Below, in pieces: positions 9,593 through 19,805 of a DNA stretch of 64,000 nucleotides. The notes under the pieces were generated by a model. The model had not been told where the DNA came from and ran no database searches. It was given only the letters and a program-made list of their open reading frames with translations. The translations under genes and the position numbers were made by a program. The stretch comes from Formivibrio sp. (GTDB lineage Bacteria > Pseudomonadota > Gammaproteobacteria > Burkholderiales > Chitinibacteraceae). Numbering within the stretch: the stretch's first letter is position 1; each line of letters begins with the position of its first letter. The stretch spans positions 1-64,000 of the forward strand of contig JARLJJ010000674.1 in the NCBI GenBank assembly GCA_031291275.1. The letters run 5' to 3'.

Positions 9593-10033
9593 TTAGGCTC
9601 TGCGCTGGAATTGCAAAATATGAATCATCGGTTCTGGCTGCGTCAGCAGATCGGCCAGCGTGTATTGATCGAGCGAGGCATACAGCGCTTCAAAAGCGCG
9701 GTGCAGGATGCCGGCCAGTTTGCAGTTCGGTGTGATCTTGCAGGTATCGTGGCTGGAAAAACATTCAACGATCGGGCTATCGCCTTCGGCCGCGCGAATC
9801 ACCGTGCCAATGCGGATCTGATCAGGCGGCAACGCGAGACGAATACCGCCGCCCTTGCCGCGCAGCGATTCGACCATGCCGCTCTTGGCCAGATGATGCA
9901 CGACCTTCATCAGGTGGTTTTCCGAAATGCCATACGCCTCTGCGATACCCTGGATCGTCGCAAGACGGTCGGTTTCCAGCCCCAGGTACATCAGCACGCG
10001 CAGGGTGTAATCAGTAAAACTGGTTAGTTTCAT
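9593..10033 (-). CDS. nsrR: Rrf2-family NO-sensing transcriptional repressor
   Basis: MKLTSFTDYTLRVLMYLGL; cysteines C-FSSHDTC-KITPNC; next to norZ. Confidence 0.9.
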   Translation of the reverse strand: MKLTSFTDYTLRVLMYLGLETDRLATIQGIAEAYGISENHLMKVVHHLAKSGMVESLRGKGGGIRLALPPDQIRIGTVIRAAEGDSPIVECFSSHDTCKITPNCKLAGILHRAFEALYASLDQYTLADLLTQPEPMIHILQFQRRA

Positions 10034-10128
10034 AAGATTGGATGCATCGCGTTGTTAAAAGCAGTGTATGAAATATACCTTAACGACGCAGTGCTGAGCG
10101 ATCCTCAATTAATTACATTATTGTGTAG

Positions 10129-10169
10129 CATGCATTCGAGCGACGAAGCTGATTCTGCTCGAATGCATG
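10129..10169. repeat. Perfect 13-bp inverted repeat between norZ and nsrR
   Basis: CATGCATTCGAGC - 15 nt - GCTCGAATGCATG. Confidence 0.85.
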
Positions 10170-10186
10170 AGGCCTGGGTTGATCAG

Positions 10187-12466
10187 CTACGGAAATGTTC
10201 GTATTCCCGGCAATTCGACCTGCCTGGACTCTGCATGCTTTCGGTTAAGCAAGCACAGCGCGAACACACCCAGGCAAAGCACGCCGACCGAAAACACGAT
10301 GTCTCCCGGCACGCGCATCCAGACCAACGTGGTCATCAGCTTGGAGTGAATCACATCGGCCGAGCGGGCATACCACAGGCCCTGGCTCACGCTGGCCCAC
10401 GCCTGGTAGATACCGGCCGGCAGCAATGACAGGAACACCATCATCGCCAAGCCGATATTCAGCGACCAGAACGCCGGGCTCAGCCATTTATCCTGCCACG
10501 CAGCACGCGGCGACAGACCGCGCAGGCAGAACAGCATCAAACCGATTCCCAACATGCCGTACACGCCGAACAGCGCCGCATGGCCGTGCGCTGCAGTCAT
10601 GTTCAAACCTTGCACGTAATACAGCGCAATCGGCGGGTTGATCGCGAAGCCGAGCAACCCGGCGCCGACACTGTTCCAGAAACCGACGGCAATGAAATAC
10701 ATGATCGGCCAGCGATACGCGGTCAGCCACGGCGCAGACTTGCTGCGTTGATAGTTGCGATAGCCTTCCAGCCCGACCAGCGCCAGCGGGACCACTTCCA
10801 GCGCCGAGAACATCGCGCCGACGGCGATCACCGAAGTCGGCGTACCGGTGAAATACAGGTGATGCAGCGTACCGAGGATGCCGCCGAACAGGAACACGAT
10901 GGTTTCCAGCACGATCGCCGTGTTGGCGGTCGAGGCGCGAATCAGGCCCAGACGGGTGAAGATCAGTGCAATCACGGCAGTGGCGAACACTTCGAAGAAG
11001 CCTTCCACCCACAGGTGCACCAGCCACCAGCGCCAGTATTCGATCATCGAGTAATGGCTGTGCTGGCCCCACATCAGCGAGCTGGCGTAGAAACCGCCGA
11101 TACAGGTGGCCGAGAGGAACACCATCGCGATCAGGCCACGGCTCTCAGACGGCTTCTTGATTGCCGGCCACAGCGCACGGCCCATCAGCAGCAGCCAGAT
11201 CATCAGGCCGACGAACAGCAGGTATTGCCAGATCCGGCCCATGCTGGTGTATTCCAGACCCTGATTGCCGAGCCAGAAGCTGAAATTACGCCCCAGCCGA
11301 GCTTGGGTACCGACCCAACCACAGGCAATTGAACCGACCACGATCAGCAGCAAGGCATAGAACAACACGTTGACGCCGAGCTTCTGGAATTTCGGCTCAT
11401 GCTCGGACAGTGCCGGCGAGATATACAAGCCCGTCGCCAGCCAAGCGGTGGCAATCCACAACACGCCCAGCTGGGTGTGGATGGTGCGGCTTACCGTGTA
11501 CGGCAGGATTTCAGCCAGCGGGAAGCCGAAGAAACTTTGCCCTTCGACCGCGTAATGCGCCGTGATCGCGCCCATGCCGACCTGCACCAGCAGCAAACCG
11601 ATCACCACGTAGAAATACTTGCGCGTGGCCTTCATCGATGGCGTGGGCTTGAGATCAAACAGCGGATCGGATTTGAGCGGCGCCGGATCGGCAGCTTCAT
11701 GATGCATCATGTGGAACCACAGCATCACGGCAATACCGGCGATCAGCAAGATCACGCTGGCAATCGACCAGACCCCGTTCGAGGTCGTCGGCACGTTGTC
11801 GACCAACGGCTCGTGCGGCCAGTTGCTGGTGTAGGACAGGTTCGTTTCGCCCGGACGATCGGTCGCGGCTGCCCAGGAAGCCCAGAAGAAGAACGCCGGT
11901 AGCGCTTGCAGATCCTGCTTGTTTTTCAGCGTGGAAAGCACCATCGCATACTGGTCGCGCAGGCTATTGAACGACGGATCGTCGCCAAACAGGCCGGAGT
12001 AATGCTTCACCTGTTCGGCAATCGCCGTTGCGCGCTCGGCGCTGACCGTGATCGTGCCAGTTGCGGCGTCATAGCTGTTGCTGCGCAATTCATATTTCAC
12101 CCGCGCCGCCACCACCGCTTGCTCATCACGACCCAGATTGGCGTAGGCCGCGTGATACTGCTTTTGCGCGATCGCCTCGCCCAGCGCCAGCGCCTCGCGG
12201 TGCAGCCAGTCGGCCGACCAGTCTGGCGCCAGATAACTGCCGTGCCCCCATACCGAACCCAGTTGCTGGCCGCCGGCGGAAAACCACGCTTCCTGGCCCA
12301 TCTGCACTTGTCCGGCGCTGAACAGCACGCGGCCATCGGTACTGACAACCTGCTTTGGAATCGGCGGTGCCGAAAGATAGATTTCCCTGCCGATCCAGCC
12401 CAATACCGAGAAGGAAAGCAGGAAGATGACAGCAAGGATGCGCCACAGTCTGCGCGATGAACTCAT
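10187..12466 (-). CDS. norZ: Quinol-dependent nitric oxide reductase (single-subunit qNOR)
   Basis: 759 aa, N-terminal cytochrome c-like extension (GQEAWFSAGGQQLGSVWGHGSYLAPDW) fused to NorB-type catalytic domain. Confidence 0.94.
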   Translation of the reverse strand: MSSSRRLWRILAVIFLLSFSVLGWIGREIYLSAPPIPKQVVSTDGRVLFSAGQVQMGQEAWFSAGGQQLGSVWGHGSYLAPDWSADWLHREALALGEAIAQKQYHAAYANLGRDEQAVVAARVKYELRSNSYDAATGTITVSAERATAIAEQVKHYSGLFGDDPSFNSLRDQYAMVLSTLKNKQDLQALPAFFFWASWAAATDRPGETNLSYTSNWPHEPLVDNVPTTSNGVWSIASVILLIAGIAVMLWFHMMHHEAADPAPLKSDPLFDLKPTPSMKATRKYFYVVIGLLLVQVGMGAITAHYAVEGQSFFGFPLAEILPYTVSRTIHTQLGVLWIATAWLATGLYISPALSEHEPKFQKLGVNVLFYALLLIVVGSIACGWVGTQARLGRNFSFWLGNQGLEYTSMGRIWQYLLFVGLMIWLLLMGRALWPAIKKPSESRGLIAMVFLSATCIGGFYASSLMWGQHSHYSMIEYWRWWLVHLWVEGFFEVFATAVIALIFTRLGLIRASTANTAIVLETIVFLFGGILGTLHHLYFTGTPTSVIAVGAMFSALEVVPLALVGLEGYRNYQRSKSAPWLTAYRWPIMYFIAVGFWNSVGAGLLGFAINPPIALYYVQGLNMTAAHGHAALFGVYGMLGIGLMLFCLRGLSPRAAWQDKWLSPAFWSLNIGLAMMVFLSLLPAGIYQAWASVSQGLWYARSADVIHSKLMTTLVWMRVPGDIVFSVGVLCLGVFALCLLNRKHAESRQVELPGIRTFP

Positions 12467-12507
12467 GATGATCTCCTCTGAAGGTGAGGGCCGATCCGTT
12501 GGCCAGT

Positions 12508-12530
12508 AAGATTCATTTTATGTGCATCTT
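12508..12530. promoter_or_regulatory. NsrR-type operator 1 upstream of norZ
   Basis: AAGATTCATTTTATGTGCATCTT vs AAGATGYATTTNAAATRCATCTT, 3 mismatches. Confidence 0.8.
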
Positions 12531-12534
12531 TTAT

Positions 12535-12557
12535 AAAGTGCAAATAAAATACATCTT
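12535..12557. promoter_or_regulatory. NsrR-type operator 2 upstream of norZ
   Basis: AAAGTGCAAATAAAATACATCTT vs same consensus, 4 mismatches; right half perfect. Confidence 0.65.
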
Positions 12558-12995
12558 TAAAGGGACTAAACAATTCAGACTACGGTGTTTCCTCGCGAAT
12601 GAGGGGGCAATGAATGAAAACCGCGGGGGTGAGAAGGTTTGCATTTTCGTCAAGGCGACGAAATCTGCTTGCGCGCAGCAAGGTGTATGGGAAGAGGAAG
12701 GAAGGGTGACTAGTCCTTATGGGGGGTATCAACCCCTGCTAATGGCGAATTTCACCGGTGCATTCCAAAGCCTAGGCTTCAAGTATTGAAATTCGCCCAC
12801 CCAAGACTCGTCATGTCTAAGCAAAACGAACAAGCAAACCCAGTTCATTTGGCAGCATTGCCTTATGTACGTACTGCTTTTCAAGCCTGGTGGTTATTGC
12901 CATTCGAATTCTGCGTCCGATCAGAACACTGCGACCAATTCCAGCAGCTACGTGTTGCCAACCCATTTTGATTTAAATAACCCGGAGACAAATCC

Positions 12996-14378
12996 ATGTC
13001 ATACATCATTCGCTGCTGGGAACCTGAAAATCCGACCTTCTGGAAGGAAAGCGGCAAAAGCATCGCTCGGCGCAACTTGTGGATTTCCATTCCCTGTTTG
13101 ACCCTGGCTTTCATCATTTCGGTCATGTGGAGCATGGTCACACTGAATTTGCCCAGTGCCGGATTTTCTTTTAACAAGGAACAGTTGTTTTTGCTGGCAG
13201 CGTTGCCGCAACTTTCTGGCGCTACGTTACGTATTTTTTATTCGTTCATGCCTTCACTGTTTGGCGGACGCAAGTGGACGACTTTTTCGACTGCTATATT
13301 GCTGATTCCTGCGCTGTGGTTGGGTTTTGCGGTCCAGGACACAAGTACTTCTTACCCAACCATGCTGACGATTGCATTGCTGTGCGGCTTGGGTAGCGGG
13401 AACTTTGCCAGTTCGATGGCCAATATTGCGCACTTCTATCCTTCTGCACAAAAAGGCGGTGCCAATGGACTGAATGCCGGTTTTGGCAATCTGGGCGTGT
13501 CGATTGGACAATTCCTGATTCCGCTGGCGATTACGATTCCCTTGTTTGGTGGTTTGGGCGGGGAGGCACAACATTTTGTCAAAGAGGGTGTTGAAAAAAC
13601 CCTGTGGTTGCAAAACGCCGGGTTCATGTGGGTGCCATTGATCGTTATTGCGACGTTCGCTGCCTGGTTTGGCATGAACGATATTTCCGATGCCAAATCC
13701 TCCTTCACCGACCAGTCGGTTATTTTTCGCCGGTTTCACAACTGGGTCATGTGCTACCTGTATATCGGCACTTTTGGCAGTTTTATCGGTTTTGCCGGTG
13801 CGTTTGCCTTGCTGACCAAAACCCTGTTTCCAGCGGTACCAGTCACGCACTATGCCTTCCTCGGTCCCTTGGTCGGCGCCTTGATCCGGCCAGTCGGCGG
13901 CATTGTTGCTGACAAGATCGGCGGCGCCAAAGTTACGTTCCTGGTCTTTCTTGGCATGACTCTCGGCGTGGCTGGGGTGCTGTATTGCCTGCCTGGCCAT
14001 GGCGCTGCCGGCAGCTGGCCTGGGTTCTTTGCCAGTTTCATGCTGTTGTTTACTTGCTCCGGTATCGGCAATGGTTCTACCTACAAAATGATCCCGACGA
14101 TTTTTGTCACCGTCGTTCAGCGTCAAGCGGCCAATCAGGGAGAACAGGCCATTCACCGGGCGAAACTCGCCGGCGTGAAGGAATCTGCCGCAGCAGCAGG
14201 ATTTATCAGTGCTATCGGTGCTTACGGCGGCTATTTCATTCCGCAGAGTTTTGGCTTGTCGATGAAAAACACCGGCGGACCTGAAGTGGCACTGTATGTA
14301 TTCATGGCCTTCTATGTGAGTTGCGCATTGATCACCTGGTATTTCTACAGCCGCAAACATGCCGCAATGCCCTGCTGA
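12996..14378 (+). CDS. narK: MFS nitrate/nitrite transporter
   Basis: 12-TM NarK-type sequence (GLGSGNFASSMANIAHFYPSAQKGGANGLNAGFGNLGVS), immediately upstream of narG. Confidence 0.93.
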   Translation: MSYIIRCWEPENPTFWKESGKSIARRNLWISIPCLTLAFIISVMWSMVTLNLPSAGFSFNKEQLFLLAALPQLSGATLRIFYSFMPSLFGGRKWTTFSTAILLIPALWLGFAVQDTSTSYPTMLTIALLCGLGSGNFASSMANIAHFYPSAQKGGANGLNAGFGNLGVSIGQFLIPLAITIPLFGGLGGEAQHFVKEGVEKTLWLQNAGFMWVPLIVIATFAAWFGMNDISDAKSSFTDQSVIFRRFHNWVMCYLYIGTFGSFIGFAGAFALLTKTLFPAVPVTHYAFLGPLVGALIRPVGGIVADKIGGAKVTFLVFLGMTLGVAGVLYCLPGHGAAGSWPGFFASFMLLFTCSGIGNGSTYKMIPTIFVTVVQRQAANQGEQAIHRAKLAGVKESAAAAGFISAIGAYGGYFIPQSFGLSMKNTGGPEVALYVFMAFYVSCALITWYFYSRKHAAMPC

Positions 14379-14396
14379 TTGAACGGAGAATACAGA

Positions 14397-17300
14397 ATGA
14401 GTCACTTCCTGGATCGACTGAAATTCCTGTCTCGTACCCAGTCCACGTTTTCCAATGGTCATGGTGCTGTCGTTAATGAAGACCGTAGTTGGGAAAACGC
14501 ATACCGCAGTCGTTGGCAGCACGACAAAATCGTGCGTTCGACCCATGGGGTGAACTGCACCGGTTCTTGCTCGTGGAAGATTTACGTGAAGAACGGCCTG
14601 ATTACCTGGGAAACCCAGCAGACCGACTATCCCCGTACCCGGCCAGACTTGCCCAATCACGAACCGCGCGGTTGCCCGCGTGGTGCTTCGTACAGCTGGT
14701 ATGTGTATTCGGCGCAGCGTGTGAAATACCCGCTGGTTCGCGGTCGTTTGATGGAAATGTGGCGCGAGGCGCGCGTGACCATGGATCCGATCTCTGCCTG
14801 GCAAAGCATCAGCCAGGATCCCGTCAAGGCCAAGCGTTACAAGAGCGTGCGCGGACTGGGTGGTTTTGTGCGTGCAAGTTGGGATGAAGCGACCGAGATC
14901 ATTGCTGCCGCCAATGCCTTCACGATCAAGAACTACGGCCCGGACCGCATCATCGGTTTTTCGCCCATTCCAGCGATGAGCATGATCAGCTACGCGGCTG
15001 GCAGCCGGTACCTATCGCTGATTGGTGGCGTGTGCATGAGTTTTTACGATTGGTATTGCGATTTGCCACCATCCAGTCCGCAAGTATGGGGTGAGCAGAC
15101 CGATGTGCCGGAAAGTGCCGATTGGTACAACTCGACTTACCTGATGGTGTGGGGCTCGAACGTGCCGCAAACGCGCACACCGGATGCACACTTCTATACC
15201 GAGGTGCGCTACAAGGGCACCAAAACTGTGGCGGTATCGAGCGATTACGGTGAAATGGTCAAGTTCGGCGACATCTGGCTTGCGCCCAAGCAAGGTACCG
15301 ATGCTGCGCTGGCGATGGCAATGGGCCACGTGATCCTGAAGGAATTCCATACTGCCGGGCAGTCTGAATACTTCAGTAGCTATATCAAGCAGTACACCGA
15401 CATGCCAATGCTGGTACTGCTCAAGCATCAGAACGGCATGTTTGTGCCCGACCATTTCCTGCGTGCTTCGCACCTGACAGGCAGCCTCGGCGAAGCCAAC
15501 AACCCGGAGTGGAAAACGCTGTTGATTGATGCTGCGAGTGGCGATGTGGTTGCGCCGAATGGCGGCATCGGTTTCCGCTGGGGCGAGCAGGGCGACAAGA
15601 TCGGCCGTTGGAACCTGGAACAGAAAGATGGCAACAGCCAGCGCGAGATCGACCCGCGCCTCTCGCTGATTGACAACCGCGATGACGTGGTCGGTGTCGG
15701 CTTCAGCTACTTCGGCGGGCGCGATGCGGATGATCTGCTGGTGCGCAATGTGCCGGTGAAGAAGATTTTGCTCGCCGATGGCTCCGAAGTGCTGGTCGCT
15801 ACCGTGTTCGATCTCTCCATGGCCAACTATGGCGTCGATCGCGGATTGGGCGGTGGCAATGTCGCTGGCAGTTACGAAGACGATATTCCCTATACCCCGG
15901 CCTGGCAGGAAAAACACACGGGCGTGAAGGCCGCCGACGTGATCACTGTGGCGCGTGAATTCGCCCAGAACGCGCACGACACCCACGGCAAGAGCATGGT
16001 GATCGTCGGTGCGGCACTGAACCACTGGTATCACATGGACATGACCTACCGCGGCATCATCAACATGCTGATGCTGTGCGGCTGCGTTGGCCAATCGGGT
16101 GGCGGATGGGCGCATTACGTGGGGCAGGAAAAGCTGCGTCCGCAGACCGGCTGGACGCCGCTGGCATTCGGAACTGACTGGGTGCGCCCGCCGCGCCAGA
16201 TGAACTCGACCAGTTTTTTCTACGCGCACACCAGCCAGTGGCGTCACGAAAAACTCTCGCTCGGCGAAATCCTGGCACCGACCGCCGACAGCGGCAAGTA
16301 CGGCCACCAAACGCTGCTTGACTTGAATGCCAAGTCGGAGCGCATGGGCTGGTTGCCTTCCGCGCCGCAACTGGAGACCAATCCACTCGACATCGCTGCG
16401 GCTGCAAAAGCAGCCGGTGCCGATCCGGTGAAATTTGCCGTGGACGAGATCAAGGCCGGGCGGCTGAAATTTTCCTGCGACGATCCCGACAATCCAAAGA
16501 ACTTCCCGCGCAACATGTTTGTCTGGCGCTCGAATATTCTCGGCAGCTCGGGCAAGGGCCACGAGTATTTTCTCAAGTACTTGCTTGGCACGCAAAACGC
16601 GCTCTTCAGCGATGAGGACGATTGCTTGCGCCCGAGTGAAGTGACCTATCGGGAAGAGGCGGAGGAAGGCAAACTCGATCTGCTAACGGTTCTTGACTTC
16701 CGTATGTCGACCACCTGTCTTTACGGGGATGTCGTGCTGCCCACGGCCACCTGGTACGAAAAGGACGACCTCAATACTTCGGATATGCATCCGTTTATCC
16801 ATCCGCTCTCAGAAGCTGTACAACCGTTGTGGCAATCGAAGAGCGACTGGGAAATCTACAAGTCCATAGCCAAGAAATTCTCTGAACTGGCCGAACCGTA
16901 CCTGGGTACGCAGCAAGATCTGGTGTTGACTCCTTTGCTGCACGACACGCCGGGCGAACTTGGTCAAGCGTTCGAGCCGAAGGACTGGAAACACGGCGAA
17001 TGCGAGCCGATTCCGGGCAAGACCATGCCGAATATTGCAGTGGTCGAGCGCAATTATGGCGATGTGTACAAGAAGTTCACCTCGATCGGCCCGCTGCTCG
17101 ACAAACTCGGTAATGGTGGCAAGGGCATCGGCTGGAAGACCGGCGAGGAAATCACCGAACTGGCGCACCTGAACAAAACGGTGCTCACCGAGGGCGTAAG
17201 CCAGGGTCGACCCAAGCTGGAAAGCGCGATCGACGCGGCCGAGATGATCCTGAGTCTGGCGCCGGAAACCAACGGCCATGTCGCGGTGAAAGCCTGGGAA

Positions 17301-18119
17301 GCGCTGGGCAAGATCACCGGGCGTGACCACACCCACCTGGCCGAGGGCCGCGAGCACGACAAGATCCGCTTCCGCGATGTGCAGGCGCAGCCGCGCAAGA
17401 TCATCTCGTCGCCGACCTGGTCCGGGCTGGAGTCCGAAGAAGTTAGCTACAACGCCGGTTACACCAACGTGCACGAGCTGATCCCCTGGCGCACGCTGAC
17501 CGGCCGTCAGCAGTTCTATCAGGATCACCGCTGGATGCTCGATTTCGGTGAAGGCTTGTGTGTCTACAAACCGGCGATCGACACCAAGACCGTCAGCCCG
17601 ATGCTCGGCAACAAGTCGAACGGCAACCACGAACTGGTGCTGAACTGGATCACGCCGCACCAGAAGTGGGGCATCCATTCGACCTACACCGACAACCTGC
17701 GCATGCTGACCTTGAGCCGCGGCGGCCCGCACGTGTGGGTGTCGGAGATCGAAGCCAAGCAAGCCGGCCTTGTCGATAACGATTGGGTCGAGGTCTTCAA
17801 CGTGAACGGTACGCTGACTGCGCGTGTGGTGGTGAGCCAGCGCGTACCCAAGGGCATGTGTCTGATGTACCACGCGCAGGAAAAAATCATCAACGTGCCG
17901 GGTGCGGAAACCAGCGGCAAACGTGGCGGTATCCATAACTCGGTCACCCGTACGGTGACCAAGCCTACCCACATGATTGGCGGCTACGCGCAGCTTTCCT
18001 ACGGCTTCAATTACTACGGCACCGTCGGCAGCAACCGGGATGAATTTGTGATTGTGCGCAAAATGAACAAGGTGGACTGGCTGGAAGGGCCGTTGGTCGA
18101 AGCGACCAGTGAGGGGTAA
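14397..18119 (+). CDS. narG: Respiratory nitrate reductase alpha subunit
   Basis: MSHFLDRLKFLSRTQSTFSNGHG...; molybdoenzyme motifs; ~1240 aa. Confidence 0.96.
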   Translation: MSHFLDRLKFLSRTQSTFSNGHGAVVNEDRSWENAYRSRWQHDKIVRSTHGVNCTGSCSWKIYVKNGLITWETQQTDYPRTRPDLPNHEPRGCPRGASYSWYVYSAQRVKYPLVRGRLMEMWREARVTMDPISAWQSISQDPVKAKRYKSVRGLGGFVRASWDEATEIIAAANAFTIKNYGPDRIIGFSPIPAMSMISYAAGSRYLSLIGGVCMSFYDWYCDLPPSSPQVWGEQTDVPESADWYNSTYLMVWGSNVPQTRTPDAHFYTEVRYKGTKTVAVSSDYGEMVKFGDIWLAPKQGTDAALAMAMGHVILKEFHTAGQSEYFSSYIKQYTDMPMLVLLKHQNGMFVPDHFLRASHLTGSLGEANNPEWKTLLIDAASGDVVAPNGGIGFRWGEQGDKIGRWNLEQKDGNSQREIDPRLSLIDNRDDVVGVGFSYFGGRDADDLLVRNVPVKKILLADGSEVLVATVFDLSMANYGVDRGLGGGNVAGSYEDDIPYTPAWQEKHTGVKAADVITVAREFAQNAHDTHGKSMVIVGAALNHWYHMDMTYRGIINMLMLCGCVGQSGGGWAHYVGQEKLRPQTGWTPLAFGTDWVRPPRQMNSTSFFYAHTSQWRHEKLSLGEILAPTADSGKYGHQTLLDLNAKSERMGWLPSAPQLETNPLDIAAAAKAAGADPVKFAVDEIKAGRLKFSCDDPDNPKNFPRNMFVWRSNILGSSGKGHEYFLKYLLGTQNALFSDEDDCLRPSEVTYREEAEEGKLDLLTVLDFRMSTTCLYGDVVLPTATWYEKDDLNTSDMHPFIHPLSEAVQPLWQSKSDWEIYKSIAKKFSELAEPYLGTQQDLVLTPLLHDTPGELGQAFEPKDWKHGECEPIPGKTMPNIAVVERNYGDVYKKFTSIGPLLDKLGNGGKGIGWKTGEEITELAHLNKTVLTEGVSQGRPKLESAIDAAEMILSLAPETNGHVAVKAWEALGKITGRDHTHLAEGREHDKIRFRDVQAQPRKIISSPTWSGLESEEVSYNAGYTNVHELIPWRTLTGRQQFYQDHRWMLDFGEGLCVYKPAIDTKTVSPMLGNKSNGNHELVLNWITPHQKWGIHSTYTDNLRMLTLSRGGPHVWVSEIEAKQAGLVDNDWVEVFNVNGTLTARVVVSQRVPKGMCLMYHAQEKIINVPGAETSGKRGGIHNSVTRTVTKPTHMIGGYAQLSYGFNYYGTVGSNRDEFVIVRKMNKVDWLEGPLVEATSEG

Positions 18120-18122
18120 GGC

Positions 18123-18223
18123 GTGAGGAATCAGGAGTAAATGCCTTCCCCGCATCTGTAAACAAAAATGCGCCGGTGGAGAGTGAGTGCGAGCGGGGTT
18201 ACTCCTCGCCCCCGACACCTCAC
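18123..18223. repeat. Large nested inverted repeat in narG-narH intergenic gap
   Basis: GTGAGG/CCTCAC, AGGAGTAA/TTACTCCT and CCCCGC/GCGGGG arms nest at 18123-18153 and 18193-18223. Confidence 0.65.
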
Positions 18224-18254
18224 TTCTCACCGCACGCCGCAAGGAGTGTAATGA

Positions 18255-19805
18255 ATGAAGATCAGAGCCCAAGTCGCCATGGTGCTGAACCTGGACAAAT
18301 GCATCGGCTGCCACACCTGTTCGGTTACCTGCAAAAATGTCTGGACCAGCCGCGATGGCGTGGAATACGCATGGTTCAACAATGTCGAAACCAAGCCTGG
18401 CATCGGTTTCCCGAAAGAGTGGGAAAACCAGGAAAAATGGCAGGGCGGCTGGGTTCGCCGTAGCGACGGCAAACTCGAACCCAAGCAGGGCGGCAAACTG
18501 AAGATACTGTCGAACATCTTCGCCAACCCAAACATGCCCGAGATCGACGATTACTACGAGCCGTTCACCTTCGATTACGAGCATCTGCAAAAGGCACCGC
18601 TGTCGCAAACGCCGCCGACCGCACGACCCATCTCGGTAATCACCGGCAAGAAGATGCCCAAGATCGAATGGGGCCCGAACTGGGAAGACGATCTGGGCGG
18701 CGAATTCAGCTCGCGCAGTCGCGACCAGCTGTTCAATGACATCCAGAAGGAAATGTACTCGACCTTCGAGAACACTTTCATGATGTACCTGCCGCGTCTG
18801 TGCGAGCACTGCCTGAACCCGACCTGTGTGGCGAGCTGTCCGTCCGGATCGGTCTACAAGCGCGAGGATGACGGTATCGTACTGGTCGACCAGGACAAGT
18901 GCCGCGGCTGGCGCATGTGCATCTCCGGCTGCCCGTACAAGAAAATCTACTTCAACTGGCAATCGGGCAAGGCCGAGAAGTGCACGTTCTGCTTCCCGCG
19001 CATCGAAGCCGGCCAGCCGACCGTGTGCTCGGAAACCTGCGTTGGGCGTATTCGCTACCTTGGCGTGATGCTGTACGACGCTGACCAGATTGAAGCCGCC
19101 GCGTCGGTAGAAAATACCCAGGATCTGTACGAAGAGCAGCTCAAACTGTTCCTCGATCCGAACGATCCGGCGATCATCGAAGAAGCACGCAAGCAGGGCA
19201 TTCCGGAAAGCTGGCTCGATGCGGCGAAGAAATCGCCGGTGTGGAAGATGGCAATGGAATGGAAGGTCGCTTTTCCGCTGCATCCGGAATACCGCACGCT
19301 GCCGATGGTCTGGTATATCCCGCCACTGTCGCCGATCCAGTCGCGCGCCGAGTCGGGTCAACTCTCTATGAACGGCATCATTCCGGACACCAGCCAACTG
19401 CGCATTCCGGTCAAATACCTCGCCAACCTGCTCACCGCAGGCAAGGAAGCGCCGGTGGTTTCCGCGCTTGATCGCATGCTGGCGATGCGTGCCTTTAAAC
19501 GCGGCGAGTCGGTGCACGGCAAGGGTGATCCGGCGGTGCTTGAACAGGTTGGGCTGACCGCTGCGCAGGTCGAAGAAATGTATCAGGTCATGGCGATTGC
19601 CAACTACGAAGACCGCTTCGTGATTCCGTCCAGCCACAAGGAAATGGTCGAGGACAGTTTCAACGAGAAAGGCAGTTGCGGCTTTACCTTTGGCAACGGC
19701 TGTTCGGGTGGCACCAGCGAAGGCTCGCTCTTTGGCAAAAAATCGCAAGGCAGCACGATCTTTGTCGACATGCCCAAATCGCGCAAAAAACCGGAGGTGG
19801 AATGA
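18255..19805 (+). CDS. narH: Respiratory nitrate reductase beta subunit
   Basis: MKIRAQVAMVLNLDKCIGCHTCSVTCKNVWT; ferredoxin cluster motifs. Confidence 0.96.
   Translation: MKIRAQVAMVLNLDKCIGCHTCSVTCKNVWTSRDGVEYAWFNNVETKPGIGFPKEWENQEKWQGGWVRRSDGKLEPKQGGKLKILSNIFANPNMPEIDDYYEPFTFDYEHLQKAPLSQTPPTARPISVITGKKMPKIEWGPNWEDDLGGEFSSRSRDQLFNDIQKEMYSTFENTFMMYLPRLCEHCLNPTCVASCPSGSVYKREDDGIVLVDQDKCRGWRMCISGCPYKKIYFNWQSGKAEKCTFCFPRIEAGQPTVCSETCVGRIRYLGVMLYDADQIEAAASVENTQDLYEEQLKLFLDPNDPAIIEEARKQGIPESWLDAAKKSPVWKMAMEWKVAFPLHPEYRTLPMVWYIPPLSPIQSRAESGQLSMNGIIPDTSQLRIPVKYLANLLTAGKEAPVVSALDRMLAMRAFKRGESVHGKGDPAVLEQVGLTAAQVEEMYQVMAIANYEDRFVIPSSHKEMVEDSFNEKGSCGFTFGNGCSGGTSEGSLFGKKSQGSTIFVDMPKSRKKPEVE

Noticed and set aside
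8295-9596. 433-aa ORF antisense to hemN
   Set aside because: Opposite a confidently identified gene; composition typical of a shadow ORF
12484-12971. Small ORFs (101 and 61 aa) between norZ and narK
   Set aside because: First overlaps the NsrR operators; no domain, no convincing ribosome site
12968-12981. FNR-like TTGATTTAAATAAC upstream of narK
   Set aside because: 8/10 match but only 15-28 bp before the start codon, an unlikely activator position
13254-16595. Antisense ORFs of 516 and 527 aa opposite narK/narG
   Set aside because: Same shadow-ORF effect; no recognisable domains
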